DNA from: Sulfitobacter sediminilitoris
GTDB taxonomy: Bacteria > Pseudomonadota > Alphaproteobacteria > Rhodobacterales > Rhodobacteraceae
Direction of reading: 5' to 3'
NCBI RefSeq assembly: GCF_010667575.1
Contig: NZ_JAABNT010000005.1
Span: 1 to 64,000 of the forward strand
DNA length: 64,000 bases
Below the pieces are notes generated by a model. The model was not told the origin of the DNA. It did not search any database and saw only the letters and a program-made list of their open reading frames with translations. Every line of letters begins with the position of its first letter. The first letter of the stretch is position 1. Shown here in pieces: positions 1 to 8,049 of this stretch. Position numbers and translations under genes: made by a program.

Positions 1-187
1 CCAGTTTTGGGCTCCGAGCCTCAAGCTCGTCTGAGAGATTTGGACCCAATCCGCTGATCACCATACCGGCCCGCGGCTTCTGAAAATGCCGCACAATGAG
101 GCCTGACAGAAGACCGCACTCGATCACTCCACCAATCAGTCAAAAAACTTCTTGCTTCCAGGGCGGCAACCACAGAAGCCCAAAGAG

Positions 188-490
188 TCAGACAATACAC
201 AACGTCACGAAGATCACGATTGGCAAGAGCCCGACCATCAGGAACTTGTGCTCTTGAAAGCTTTCCTTGTCGAAACATGTGCGCGTGAATGTCGATATCA
301 CATGGTGATATCCCAGAAACCACAGATCAATCACGAGGATGGGATAGAAAAGACTAGGCTCCCAAAGGATCACGAGGCCCGTAATGACCGACAAAGCCAA
401 GAGCCCCACAATGAACATCATATCGAATTGTGCGTTTCTGATCCAAGGCAAACTACTGCTCATTTGCCCCGCTTGAGCGGTATCCGTCAT
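188..490 (-). CDS. short, possibly truncated membrane protein
   Basis: A 100-residue protein starting at the ATG at 488-490, chosen because GAGG lies 8 bases upstream. Hydrophobic stretches fall at about residues 24-43, 47-63 and 83-100, with a conserved-looking motif GYHHVISTFTR at 60-70 between helices 2 and 3. The stop falls inside the third hydrophobic stretch, which is unusual for a finished membrane protein and suggests loss of the C-terminal part. The same frame is stopped again at 140-142 and then stays open to the window edge, which fits decay but does not prove it. I do not recognise a function. The surrounding DNA looks more AT-rich than the rest of the window. Confidence 0.5.
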   Translation of the reverse strand: MTDTAQAGQMSSSLPWIRNAQFDMMFIVGLLALSVITGLVILWEPSLFYPILVIDLWFLGYHHVISTFTRTCFDKESFQEHKFLMVGLLPIVIFVTLCIV

Positions 491-505
491 ACTTTTGCGT
501 CCTCT

Positions 506-526
506 GTCACGATTTCTTGTCGTGAC
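506..526 (-). promoter_or_regulatory. perfect inverted repeat upstream of the membrane protein
   Basis: GTCACGA (506-512) and TCGTGAC (520-526) form perfect 7-base arms around a 7-base spacer. The repeat lies 16 bases upstream of the minus-strand start codon at 490, just before its GAGG ribosome-binding site. It could be an operator or a 5' leader hairpin. The binding protein is unknown. Confidence 0.4.
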
Positions 527-750
527 GAGGTTGGCGGAGAAAGATGGCCGAATTTTGACAATGCTAAGGTGTTGAGTGCCATTGTTGCTCTTTTGACAAC
601 AATGAAGCCCTACTGTCAGCGCCTTTTGAATAACAGCAGCCAGCGGGCACATATCCGCACAGTCTGCAGAGCGGCCATTGGACAGTTACACCCAACGATG
701 CGGTCGCCACGGCACTCTAATCGTCTCTGCTCCCATCCGGGAGGACCCGC

Positions 751-930
751 TCAGACCTTGCCTTCAAAATCGCTGTGGATGAACTTACAGTCGCAATAGC
801 CGCATTCGACCCAGCCGGTATCGCGCGGGATTTGCAGCCAGACGCGGGGATGTCCCAGCGCCCCTTCGCCGCCGTCGCAGGCAACGCGGTAGGTGTTCAC
901 GATCCGGGTTTCAGGCGCGTCTTGGCTCAT
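751..930 (-). CDS. zinc-finger domain protein (zf-CHCC, NDUFS6-like)
   Basis: A 59-residue protein. Residues C18, H27, C43 and C46 give the spacing C-x8-H-x15-C-x2-C of the zf-CHCC family, related to the zinc-binding tail of the complex I subunit NDUFS6. An additional cysteine sits at 48. Small stand-alone proteins of this kind are common in alphaproteobacteria and usually annotated only as zinc-finger domain-containing. The start ATG at 928-930 was chosen because the family begins about 15 residues before the first cysteine. The reading frame extends upstream, but that part shows no domain. Confidence 0.8.
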   Translation of the reverse strand: MSQDAPETRIVNTYRVACDGGEGALGHPRVWLQIPRDTGWVECGYCDCKFIHSDFEGKV

Positions 931-1012
931 GGGGTGGTCCTTGGCTGAGGCTCTTTCTGCGGATGTTATGCGGCAAGAGCGGCAGCGGGACAAGGCCTGC
1001 TTGGGAACCAAC

Positions 1013-1474
1013 CTACTCTTGATCGATCCGCAACAAATAGCAGTTGTTGCTTGCAGAACGCACATGCAGATAGGCGGCGTCGTGCTCTTTGAAGAGGTCC
1101 TTTGCGTAGGGCTCAATCTGATCTTGGGGCACAACGGCACCGGACCCATAGATAATCCGTTCGTCCTTATTGTACCCTTTGATCAGATAACCCGGCGATG
1201 TGGTCATGATCTCGGGAATGTCTGCACCGCCGCCCTGCTCACAAGGCTCCGCACAAAGAAAGATCGGTCCCGATTCTGCGTAGGGGTGCAATGTCTCAAA
1301 CGGACGGTGTGCAAGTATCAACATCTCGGCCCCTTCCGGGACGGTGCGCAAACAGTGGCGGCAGGGTTTTCCCGCGCCGTCAGAGGTGGCGCGTTCCGGG
1401 GTCATGCCATTGGCATCAGGGGCACCCGATTGAAGGGCGCGAACAAGGTCGGTAGGCAGGGGGATGTAATTCAT
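1013..1474 (-). CDS. DUF1203 domain-containing protein
   Basis: A 153-residue soluble protein starting at the ATG at 1472-1474, preceded by a GGAG ribosome-binding site. The body carries the features I associate with DUF1203: a [19 protein letters not shown] segment near residues 40-58, a second cysteine pair in FLCAEPCEQ, and a C-terminal [14 protein letters not shown] strand. The function of the family is not known. The open frame continues upstream to 1699 but overlaps the divergent gpmI start and was left out. It is convergent with nothing and follows the zinc-finger gene on the same strand. Confidence 0.8.
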   Translation of the reverse strand: MNYIPLPTDLVRALQSGAPDANGMTPERATSDGAGKPCRHCLRTVPEGAEMLILAHRPFETLHPYAESGPIFLCAEPCEQGGGADIPEIMTTSPGYLIKGYNKDERIIYGSGAVVPQDQIEPYAKDLFKEHDAAYLHVRSASNNCYLLRIDQE

Positions 1475-1628
1475 GAGGTCTTCTCCTGTTTCTGTAATCT
1501 GTGTCAGCCGTTGCACCCGATAAACCAACCCGGATCCTGCGCATCCGGGAGCAACCTGAGGAAAGAGGTTCACGCGGGCCAAGAGGCAGGGTAAAAGCCC
1601 CCAAAACATGAGGCGGAGCAAGGCAAAG

Positions 1629-3146
1629 ATGACAACTCTGAAACCGGTTGTTCTGTGCATTCTGGACGGATGGGGCATCAGCGATGTCTCGGAGGGCAAC
1701 GCACCATTGCTGGCAAATACGCCTCATTTCGACCGGATCATGCAGACCTGCCCTCATGCGACACTGATAACCCATGGGCCTGATGTGGGCCTGCCGCGGG
1801 GTCAGATGGGCAATTCCGAAGTGGGACACACCAACATTGGCGCAGGCCGCGTCGTGGCGATGGATCTGGGCCAGATTGATCTGGCGATCGAGGAAGGGGA
1901 GTTCGCGCAGAACCCGCCACTGCTGGAATTCATCGACAAGCTGAAAGCGACCGGCGGCACGGCGCATCTGATGGGGCTTGTGTCTGACGGCGGGGTGCAC
2001 GGGCATTTGCGCCATATGGTTGCGGCGGCAAAAGCCTTGGATGATGCGGGCGTGCCTGTGGTCATACACGGCATCACGGATGGCCGTGACGTGGCACCGC
2101 GTTCCGCGCTCGGGTTCTTTGATGAACTTGAAGCCGCGCTGCCCGAAACTGTGAAGATTGTCACGGTGACGGGCCGCTATTTCGCCATGGATCGGGACAA
2201 CCGCTGGAACCGGGTGGAAAAGGCCGCGCGTGCCATGCTGCAAGGCGAAGGTCTGTCCGAGGATGCCGCAAAAGACGCGGTGGATGCAGCTTATGCACGG
2301 GGTGAGGACGATGAGTTCATTCAGCCAACCGTGATAGGCGGTTACGCAGGACCGAAGGATGGCGACGGTTTCTTCTGCCTGAATTTCCGGGCCGACCGCG
2401 CGCGTGAAATCATGGCAGCGCTGGGCGCCCCTGATTTTGATGCGTTTGATGCGGGCAGCCGGCCCGACTGGGCAGCGCTGATGGGGATGGCGGAATATTC
2501 ATCAGAACACCGCGATTACATGACCACGATGTACCACAAGCCGGATCTGCCGAACACGCTTGGCGCATGGGTGGCGAAACACGGAAAACGACAGTTCCGG
2601 CTGGCCGAGACAGAGAAGTATCCACACGTGACGTTCTTTCTGAACGGGGGCGAGGAAAACGCGGCGGACGGTGAAGACCGCTACATGCCGAAATCACCGG
2701 ATGTGGCGACTTATGACATGCAGCCGGAAATGTCGGCGGGTGAAGTAACGGACCGTTTGGTAAAGGCCATCGAAGACGGCTATGACTTGATCGTCGTGAA
2801 CTACGCCAACCCCGATATGGTGGGACACACCGGCGATCTGGACGCGGCAATGGCTGCTTGCGAAGCGGTAGATGCAGGTCTTGGCCGAGTGCTGGCGGCA
2901 CTTGAGAAAGCGGGCGGCGCCATGGTGCTGACCGCCGATCACGGCAACTGCGAAACGATGATCGACCCCGAAACAGGTGGCGCGCATACCGCGCATACAC
3001 TGAACCCTGTACCGGTGGCGGTCATTGGCGCGCCAGAGGGGGCGAAGGTCAAGAGCGGACGTCTGGCTGATCTTGCGCCAACGCTGCTTGAACTGATGGG
3101 AATGGATCCGCCCAAAGAGATGACGGGGAAATCACTGATCTCATGA
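1629..3146 (+). CDS. gpmI: 2,3-bisphosphoglycerate-independent phosphoglycerate mutase
   Basis: This enzyme interconverts 3- and 2-phosphoglycerate in glycolysis and gluconeogenesis using two Mn ions and a phosphoserine intermediate. The 505-residue length is normal for the family. The catalytic serine is S63 in GNSEVGHTNIGAGR, D13 lies in ILDGWG, and the C-terminal metal-binding motifs NPDMVGHTGD and LTADHGNCE are present. I chose the ATG at 1629 rather than the in-frame one at 1608 because MTTLKPVVLCILDGWG is the usual N-terminus. The stop overlaps the start of the EnvC-like gene, so the two are likely co-translated in the order gpmI-envC-ctpA that is common in Rhodobacterales. Confidence 0.97.
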   Translation: MTTLKPVVLCILDGWGISDVSEGNAPLLANTPHFDRIMQTCPHATLITHGPDVGLPRGQMGNSEVGHTNIGAGRVVAMDLGQIDLAIEEGEFAQNPPLLEFIDKLKATGGTAHLMGLVSDGGVHGHLRHMVAAAKALDDAGVPVVIHGITDGRDVAPRSALGFFDELEAALPETVKIVTVTGRYFAMDRDNRWNRVEKAARAMLQGEGLSEDAAKDAVDAAYARGEDDEFIQPTVIGGYAGPKDGDGFFCLNFRADRAREIMAALGAPDFDAFDAGSRPDWAALMGMAEYSSEHRDYMTTMYHKPDLPNTLGAWVAKHGKRQFRLAETEKYPHVTFFLNGGEENAADGEDRYMPKSPDVATYDMQPEMSAGEVTDRLVKAIEDGYDLIVVNYANPDMVGHTGDLDAAMAACEAVDAGLGRVLAALEKAGGAMVLTADHGNCETMIDPETGGAHTAHTLNPVPVAVIGAPEGAKVKSGRLADLAPTLLELMGMDPPKEMTGKSLIS

Positions 3147-4270
3147 TGCGCTTCATCTTATCTCTGGTGCTTCTGCCCACTTTGGCCGCGGCACAGACCC
3201 CGGCAGCGGATCAGGCCCGCGCGGCGGCGGATGCGCTGGAGGCGGCGTCGAACATGCTGGACGATGCGGACGGTGCGCGCGACAGGGTGCGTGCGTTGAC
3301 CGAAACCATTCAGGCGTTTGAGAGCGGGTTAGGCGCCATGCGCACAGGTCTGCGGCAGGCGGCGATCAATGAAGCGCAGCTGACCAAGAAGCTGCAATCG
3401 CGCGAGGAAGAAGTCGCAGCCCTCTTGGGAGCGCTGCAAAGCATGGGTGGCGGTGCATCACCCGTCGCGCTGCTCCACCCCGATGGACCCATGGGCACCG
3501 CACGCGCTGGCATGTTGCTGGCTGAATTGACGCCCGCGCTGAATGCACGGGCGGATGCCTTGCGGACCGATCTTGAGAACGTCCAGACCCTGCGCGCCTT
3601 GCAGACGGATGCGGCCAAGCGGTTGCAGGAGGGTCTGACCGAGGTACAGGCAGCGCGCATAGCGCTTAATCAGGCGATGGCGAACCGCACGGATTTGCCA
3701 AAACGCTTTACCGCTGATCCGGTGCGTACCGGCATTCTGATCGCCTCAACCGAGACGCTGGATGGCTTTGCCAGTGGCCTGTCCGAGATAGTCACAGATG
3801 AGATCGAGCCGGCCCCGGTCAATCTTGATGGACAGATTGGTGAACTGCGCCTGCCGGTACAGGGCCTGATCCTGCGCCGCGCGGGCGAGGCGGACGCAGC
3901 GGGCGTCAAACGCCCAGGTGTGATTATGGCCACACGACCGGGTGCCATCGTCATATCGCCAACAGCGGCGACAATCCGCTACGCTGGCCCGCTGCTGGAC
4001 TTTGGCAATGTGGTGATTCTTGAACCCCAGGCGGATACGTTGTTTGTACTCGCCGGGCTTGATGTGGTTTATGGCGAGGCCGGGCAGGTGATTGCAGGGG
4101 GCACACCCGTTGGGCTGATGGGTGGCTCTTTGGCAGAAAAAGGCGATGAATTGTCACCCCTTCGTGAAGGCACTGGCACTGAGCGTTCAGAAACGCTCTA
4201 TATAGAAGTAAGACAAGCGAACAGGCCCCAGGATCCCGTAGCGTGGTTCCGAACGGATGAGGATGGATAG
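3143..4270 (+). CDS. murein hydrolase activator EnvC family protein
   Basis: A 375-residue periplasmic protein. Residues 1-18 form a signal peptide ending in AAA. Residues 19 to about 200 are rich in heptad-like Ala/Leu/Glu/Arg and should form a coiled coil. The C-terminal part (about 225-370) is a LytM/M23-like domain (LRLPVQGLILRRAG, GNVVILEPQ, LYIEVRQANRPQDPVAWF). The zinc ligands of active M23 peptidases are absent, as in EnvC, which activates amidases rather than cutting wall itself. Two ATG codons in tandem (3143, 3146) could serve as start. It overlaps gpmI by 4 bases and precedes ctpA. Confidence 0.88.
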   Translation: MMRFILSLVLLPTLAAAQTPAADQARAAADALEAASNMLDDADGARDRVRALTETIQAFESGLGAMRTGLRQAAINEAQLTKKLQSREEEVAALLGALQSMGGGASPVALLHPDGPMGTARAGMLLAELTPALNARADALRTDLENVQTLRALQTDAAKRLQEGLTEVQAARIALNQAMANRTDLPKRFTADPVRTGILIASTETLDGFASGLSEIVTDEIEPAPVNLDGQIGELRLPVQGLILRRAGEADAAGVKRPGVIMATRPGAIVISPTAATIRYAGPLLDFGNVVILEPQADTLFVLAGLDVVYGEAGQVIAGGTPVGLMGGSLAEKGDELSPLREGTGTERSETLYIEVRQANRPQDPVAWFRTDEDG

Positions 4271-4274
4271 AAGA

Positions 4275-5609
4275 ATGAAGAAGTTTTTGATGGCAGCCCT
4301 TGGGGGCACCGTGGCAGGTGTGATCGCGACAACGCAGATCGCCGCCCCGCTGCTGGCTGAGGAAAGTGCCAAGACAGAAAACGTTTATGAACAGCTTGAC
4401 CTGTTCGGTGATATCTTTGAGCGCATCCGCGCGCAGTACGTCGAAGAGACAGATTCAAGCGAGCTGATCGAAGCTGCGATCAACGGGATGCTGACCTCAC
4501 TTGATCCACACTCCAGCTATCTTAGCCCCAAGGATGCCGCCAAGATGCGCGAGCAGACACGCGGTGAATTCGGCGGTTTGGGTATTGAGGTCACGCAGGA
4601 AGACGGTTTTGTCAAAGTTGTATCGCCCATCGACGGCACGCCAGCAGATGAGGCGGGGATCGAAGCGGGTGATTTCATCACGCATGTGAATGGCGAAAGC
4701 CTATTGGGTCTGGTGCTGGATGACGCGGTTGAGCTGATGCGCGGCCCCGTTGGATCCGAGATCGTGATCACCGTTGTGCGCGAAGGCGAACAGGAGCCGT
4801 TTGACGTGTCGATCATCCGTGACACGATCCAATTGACTGCCGTGCGCGCGCGCACCGTGGGCGAGACGATTGTCCTGCGCCTGACCACGTTTAACGAACA
4901 GACCTACCCCAAGATGAAAGAGCTGCTGGAAGAGCAGGTCGAGGCGGCGGGCGGCATGGAGAACGTGAACGGTTTTATCGTCGACATGCGCAACAATCCC
5001 GGTGGTCTTCTCAATCAGGCGATCGCGGTATCAGACGCGTTTCTTGAGGAAGGCGAGATTGTCAGTACCCGTGGTCGCAATGTAGCCGATGGTGACCGTG
5101 TGAACGCGACGCCCGGCGATCTGACGCAGGGCAAACCTATTGTCGTACTGATCAACGGTGGATCGGCATCCGCGTCCGAGATCGTGGCAGGTGCATTGCA
5201 GGACCATCGCCGTGCGATCGTGATCGGCACCAAGAGCTTTGGTAAGGGGTCTGTTCAGACTGTTATGCCACTGCGCGGCAACGGTGCCATGCGCCTGACG
5301 ACGGCGCGTTATTACACGCCATCGGGCCGCTCCATTCAGGCGCTTGGCGTATCGCCGGACATCGTCGTGGCCCAGCCACCTGCCAAGCCCGAAAGCGAAG
5401 ATTCCGAAGCCGTAGCACGTCCTCTCCGGTCAGAGGCCGATCTGCGCGGCAGCCTGAACAACGACAGCCTGACCGAAGATCAGATCAAGCAAATCGAAGA
5501 AGACCGTGCCAAGGCGGAAAAGGCAGCACAGCTGCGCGAAGAGGATTATCAATTGGCTTATGCGATTGATATTCTCAAAGGCTTGTCTGCGCTGGGGTCT
5601 TCTGAATAG
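4275..5609 (+). CDS. ctpA: C-terminal processing peptidase, S41 family
   Basis: A periplasmic carboxyl-terminal protease that trims or degrades envelope proteins. After an N-terminal signal or anchor (MKKFLMAALGGTVAGVIATT) comes an N-terminal helical region, a PDZ domain containing EFGGLGIEVTQEDG, and the S41 protease core. The catalytic serine lies in GGSASASEIVAGALQD and the lysine in GTKSFGKGSVQT. The ATG at 4275 gives the typical MKK signal start. In-frame ATGs at 4257 and 4263 overlap the EnvC-like gene and are possible alternatives. Co-occurrence with EnvC suggests a joint role in cell-wall hydrolase control. Confidence 0.93.
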   Translation: MKKFLMAALGGTVAGVIATTQIAAPLLAEESAKTENVYEQLDLFGDIFERIRAQYVEETDSSELIEAAINGMLTSLDPHSSYLSPKDAAKMREQTRGEFGGLGIEVTQEDGFVKVVSPIDGTPADEAGIEAGDFITHVNGESLLGLVLDDAVELMRGPVGSEIVITVVREGEQEPFDVSIIRDTIQLTAVRARTVGETIVLRLTTFNEQTYPKMKELLEEQVEAAGGMENVNGFIVDMRNNPGGLLNQAIAVSDAFLEEGEIVSTRGRNVADGDRVNATPGDLTQGKPIVVLINGGSASASEIVAGALQDHRRAIVIGTKSFGKGSVQTVMPLRGNGAMRLTTARYYTPSGRSIQALGVSPDIVVAQPPAKPESEDSEAVARPLRSEADLRGSLNNDSLTEDQIKQIEEDRAKAEKAAQLREEDYQLAYAIDILKGLSALGSSE

Positions 5610-5647
5610 AGCTGTCAGAGCGTTCTGATATGTAGAAAAAATGAAAT

Positions 5648-5677
5648 GGGCAGCACGCGGAAAATCCGCGGCTGCCC
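5648..5677. terminator. strong bidirectional hairpin terminator
   Basis: GGGCAGC (5648-5654) and CGCGGA (5656-5661) pair with TCCGCG (5665-5670) and GCTGCCC (5671-5677) around an AAA loop, with one bulged A. The minus-strand side is followed by a T-rich run, and the plus side by CCTTT. It sits between the convergent ends of ctpA and the gene at 5696, so it probably stops both transcripts. Confidence 0.75.
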
Positions 5678-5695
5678 CCTTTACCAAAGCGGTTG

Positions 5696-6109
5696 TTATT
5701 CTGCGGGTTGTGACGATGGTGACGGTTCTGCTATTGCGCTGACCCCAGCACCGTGACGCAGCACCATGAAACCGAAAACCAGCATCGACAGGACAACAAG
5801 GATCGAACCGAGCTGCGCCAACACTTCACCCTGACCGGTAATGGCCATCACGATCCCCGGCGTCAGGATCAGCACGGTTGCCGTCACCACCAAATAATGA
5901 GCCATCGCCAAACGGCTATCTGCTGCGCGGGGCGTCAACGCGTAGTAGGTTCCGAAAACTGACATCGCGACAAAGCCAATCAGGTTAAGATGCCCATGTG
6001 CAGGGGACAGGGTATGGTCATGGCTTGCCGACATCTGGATGCCCCAGATCATGCCGCAAAGCGCAAAGAAAGCAGCGGTTGCAAAGAACAGGGTTGGTAT
6101 CGATTTCAT
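5696..6109 (-). CDS. four-helix membrane protein, resembles heme-copper oxidase helices
   Basis: A 137-residue protein with about four transmembrane helices. The segment SPAHGHLNLIGFVAMSVFGTYYAL (residues 35-58) has paired histidines in a helix. It resembles the heme-binding helix start in subunit I of cbb3/NO-reductase type enzymes, but the protein is far too short to be an oxidase. Members of this type are usually left as hypothetical. The C-terminus is a short Ser/Pro-rich tail. Its start overlaps the end of the upstream cupin gene by 4 bases, so the two are likely made together. Confidence 0.7.
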   Translation of the reverse strand: MKSIPTLFFATAAFFALCGMIWGIQMSASHDHTLSPAHGHLNLIGFVAMSVFGTYYALTPRAADSRLAMAHYLVVTATVLILTPGIVMAITGQGEVLAQLGSILVVLSMLVFGFMVLRHGAGVSAIAEPSPSSQPAE

Positions 6110-6573
6110 GTCAGTTTCTCCGTCAGTTCAGGCGCCAGCGGCGGGCCAGTGAAGGTGAGGTGATGGTGTTGCGCAATCTCCTTGATCACCGTCATGTCCT
6201 GCGGGATCTGCAAGGCATCGGCGGCCATCTTGTGAAAGAATGCCTCGAAGCCGCCAGGACCTAGAATTGTCAGGTGACGCGCAGGCGTGGTGCTGAGTAC
6301 GCGGAAGTTGTGTTCCTTTCCCTTTGGGATAAAGATGGCCTCGCCGGGTCCGCGCATATGGGTTTCTCCTTCAAGCCAGAACTCTGTATCTCCAGACAGA
6401 ACCACAAAGGTTTCGTCTGCGTCGTGGTGGATGTGGCGCGGCGGTCCTGACCCGGCAGGCGAAACACAATCGATGATTGAGATCGCCCCGTTGGTATCAG
6501 CCGATGACAGGATCGTCCGGTAAAGAACGCCCATCCATTCGCAGGCACTGGGGCCTAGTGTCGTGTCTTTCAT
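6106..6573 (-). CDS. cupin domain-containing protein
   Basis: A 155-residue single-domain cupin. Motif 1 is seen as GPPRHIHHDADETFVVLSG (H-x-H-x4-E), and motif 2 in the GPGEAIFIPKGKEHNF region, giving the usual three-His/Glu metal site. The substrate cannot be told from sequence; quercetinase-like or sugar-binding roles are seen in relatives. It starts 26 bases from a perfect palindrome at 6599-6614 and is divergent from a LysR regulator, so it and the downstream membrane protein may be that regulator's target. Confidence 0.85.
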   Translation of the reverse strand: MKDTTLGPSACEWMGVLYRTILSSADTNGAISIIDCVSPAGSGPPRHIHHDADETFVVLSGDTEFWLEGETHMRGPGEAIFIPKGKEHNFRVLSTTPARHLTILGPGGFEAFFHKMAADALQIPQDMTVIKEIAQHHHLTFTGPPLAPELTEKLT

Positions 6574-6598
6574 CGTTTCCTCCGGATCTTTTTCGGAA

Positions 6599-6614
6599 AC
6601 GAAAGCGCTTTCGT
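6599..6614. promoter_or_regulatory. perfect 16-bp palindrome, LacI-type operator-like
   Basis: ACGAAAGCGCTTTCGT reads identically on both strands. The centre GAAAGCGCTTTC has the even-length, CG-centred form typical of LacI/GalR-family operators. It lies 26 bases upstream of the cupin start in the divergent gap with the LysR gene. No LacI-type regulator is encoded in this window. Confidence 0.55.
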
Positions 6615-6677
6615 GTCGTCAGGCTAAAGCTCTCTTGGTCATATGAAAAATGAATTGTTTATATTATTGATATTCAC

Positions 6678-7619
6678 ATGGCAAATTTATCCAGCTTCGA
6701 TTTGAACCTGCTTCGGGTGCTTGACGCCTTGCTTGAAGAACATTCCACCGTCCGGGCGGCGGCGCGGCTGGGCCTGTCCCAACCTGCTGTCTCGGCTGCG
6801 CTGGGCCGTCTGCGCGGGGCCCTTGGGGATGAGCTGTTTTTCCGTATGGGGCAAGGGATGGCACCTACGCATTACGCGCTGTCGCTGCAAAGACCGCTCC
6901 GCGAGATCATTGAGCAGATCGAAGGGTTGATCGAAGCGCCGAATGATTTTGACCCCGCCACCTCAACCGCAGGCTTTCGGCTGTCCGGCAGTGATTTCTT
7001 TGCCGAACTCTTGATGCCACGCCTTGCAGAGCGCCTGCAAAAGCTTGCGCCCTCTATGCTGGTGCATCTCGTTGATTTGGTGCCGGACAACTACGTTGAC
7101 ACGCTGGAACGGTACGAGGTCGATCTGGCACTGATCCCGAAAACAGACCTGCCGGACTGGGTGCAAAGTCAAACCTTGTTTCATTCGGGCTTTCTGGTTG
7201 TCGCCCGCAAGGGGCATCCCCGGCTTGATCGCGCAGGCCTCAACGCTGGTGATATCGTGCCAATCGATCTGTTCTGCGATCTTGGGCATGTCCTTTTCTC
7301 GCCCGAGGGCAACAGGAAAGCGATGGGAGATGCGGCCCTTGCCCACGTTGGCAGAGAGCGAAAGGTCGTGATGACGATGCCTGTGTTCTCAGGCGTATAT
7401 CGAGCGGTTGCGGGGTCTGACCTCGTTGCGCTGCTGCCCACCGCGCTGGCGCATCAGGTGGCACCAACAGCGGGACTAGAGGTGTACCGCGCACCCATTC
7501 CGGTTCCCACAGCTGAAATCGTGATGGTTTGGCACCGGTGCAACGCGGCAAGCCGGGCTCATATCTGGTTGCGCGAACAAATATCCACGTTGCTGGCGCC
7601 ATTTGACGAAGCCAACTAA
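6678..7619 (+). CDS. LysR family transcriptional regulator
   Basis: A 313-residue regulator with the N-terminal winged helix-turn-helix at about residues 6-65 (STVRAAARLGLSQPAVSAAL is the DNA-reading part) and a periplasmic-binding-like effector domain from about residue 90. It is divergent from the cupin and membrane-protein pair, the usual arrangement for a LysR protein and its target. No clear ribosome-binding site precedes the ATG. An AT-rich dyad with TGAAT/ATTCA arms (6651-6676) sits directly in front of it and could be an autoregulatory site. The effector is unknown. Confidence 0.9.
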   Translation: MANLSSFDLNLLRVLDALLEEHSTVRAAARLGLSQPAVSAALGRLRGALGDELFFRMGQGMAPTHYALSLQRPLREIIEQIEGLIEAPNDFDPATSTAGFRLSGSDFFAELLMPRLAERLQKLAPSMLVHLVDLVPDNYVDTLERYEVDLALIPKTDLPDWVQSQTLFHSGFLVVARKGHPRLDRAGLNAGDIVPIDLFCDLGHVLFSPEGNRKAMGDAALAHVGRERKVVMTMPVFSGVYRAVAGSDLVALLPTALAHQVAPTAGLEVYRAPIPVPTAEIVMVWHRCNAASRAHIWLREQISTLLAPFDEAN

Positions 7620-7664
7620 CCGGTGCTTTTGCCGCAATGGGGTTTCGTTTGCGTGGGTCTGAGG

Positions 7665-8036
7665 TCAGGTGGTCTCGAGGCAGTGCCGCCGAAACGCACG
7701 CTTCAACATGTCCAACTCGGCGCGCAGAAGATCCATCTCAGCCCTGATGTCATCGCTAAGCACTTCACCAGCGATCAGAGTGATATGACCGATCTTAGCG
7801 TCTGTATCGGCATCCCGAATAATCAGGGTCTGAACGCCGTCGGCAATGGCCTCCGGGGGGATACGCACCGACAGCGTCCAGTGATCTGCGCTTTGATTGT
7901 GGGTCAGGATGATATCGGACACGACCGCGTCTTCATGGGTCACCTCGACCCGCGGCTCTTCTTCGCCCATGCCGGTGATAATGCCCTGCCAGACGCCCTG
8001 CTTCATCTTGGTTTTGGTAAGTTGCAGACTGCTCAT
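7665..8036 (-). CDS. conserved hypothetical protein
   Basis: A 123-residue protein with no signal peptide or membrane segment. The middle is beta-rich (VEVTHEDAVVSDIILTH, DHWTLSVRIPPEAI), and the end, from about residue 88, is an acidic/basic helix likely to form a coiled coil (DDIRAEMDLLRAELDMLKRAFR). I do not recognise the family. It follows the DUF6478-like gene by 13 bases on the same strand, so the two probably form one transcript and may work together. Confidence 0.7.
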   Translation of the reverse strand: MSSLQLTKTKMKQGVWQGIITGMGEEEPRVEVTHEDAVVSDIILTHNQSADHWTLSVRIPPEAIADGVQTLIIRDADTDAKIGHITLIAGEVLSDDIRAEMDLLRAELDMLKRAFRRHCLETT

Positions 8037-8049
8037 GCGCGGCGTTCCT

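Noticed and set aside
1..127. Minus-strand reading frame open to the window edge, with GTG at 125-127
   Set aside because: It is protein-like but has no ribosome-binding site and no recognisable family, and most of it may lie outside the window. Kept only as support for the idea of a decaying gene.
152..799. 215-codon plus-strand reading frame over the left-edge membrane gene
   Set aside because: It is antisense to the membrane protein, rich in His/Arg/Gln with no domain or ribosome-binding site, and matches the mirror composition expected of a shadow frame.
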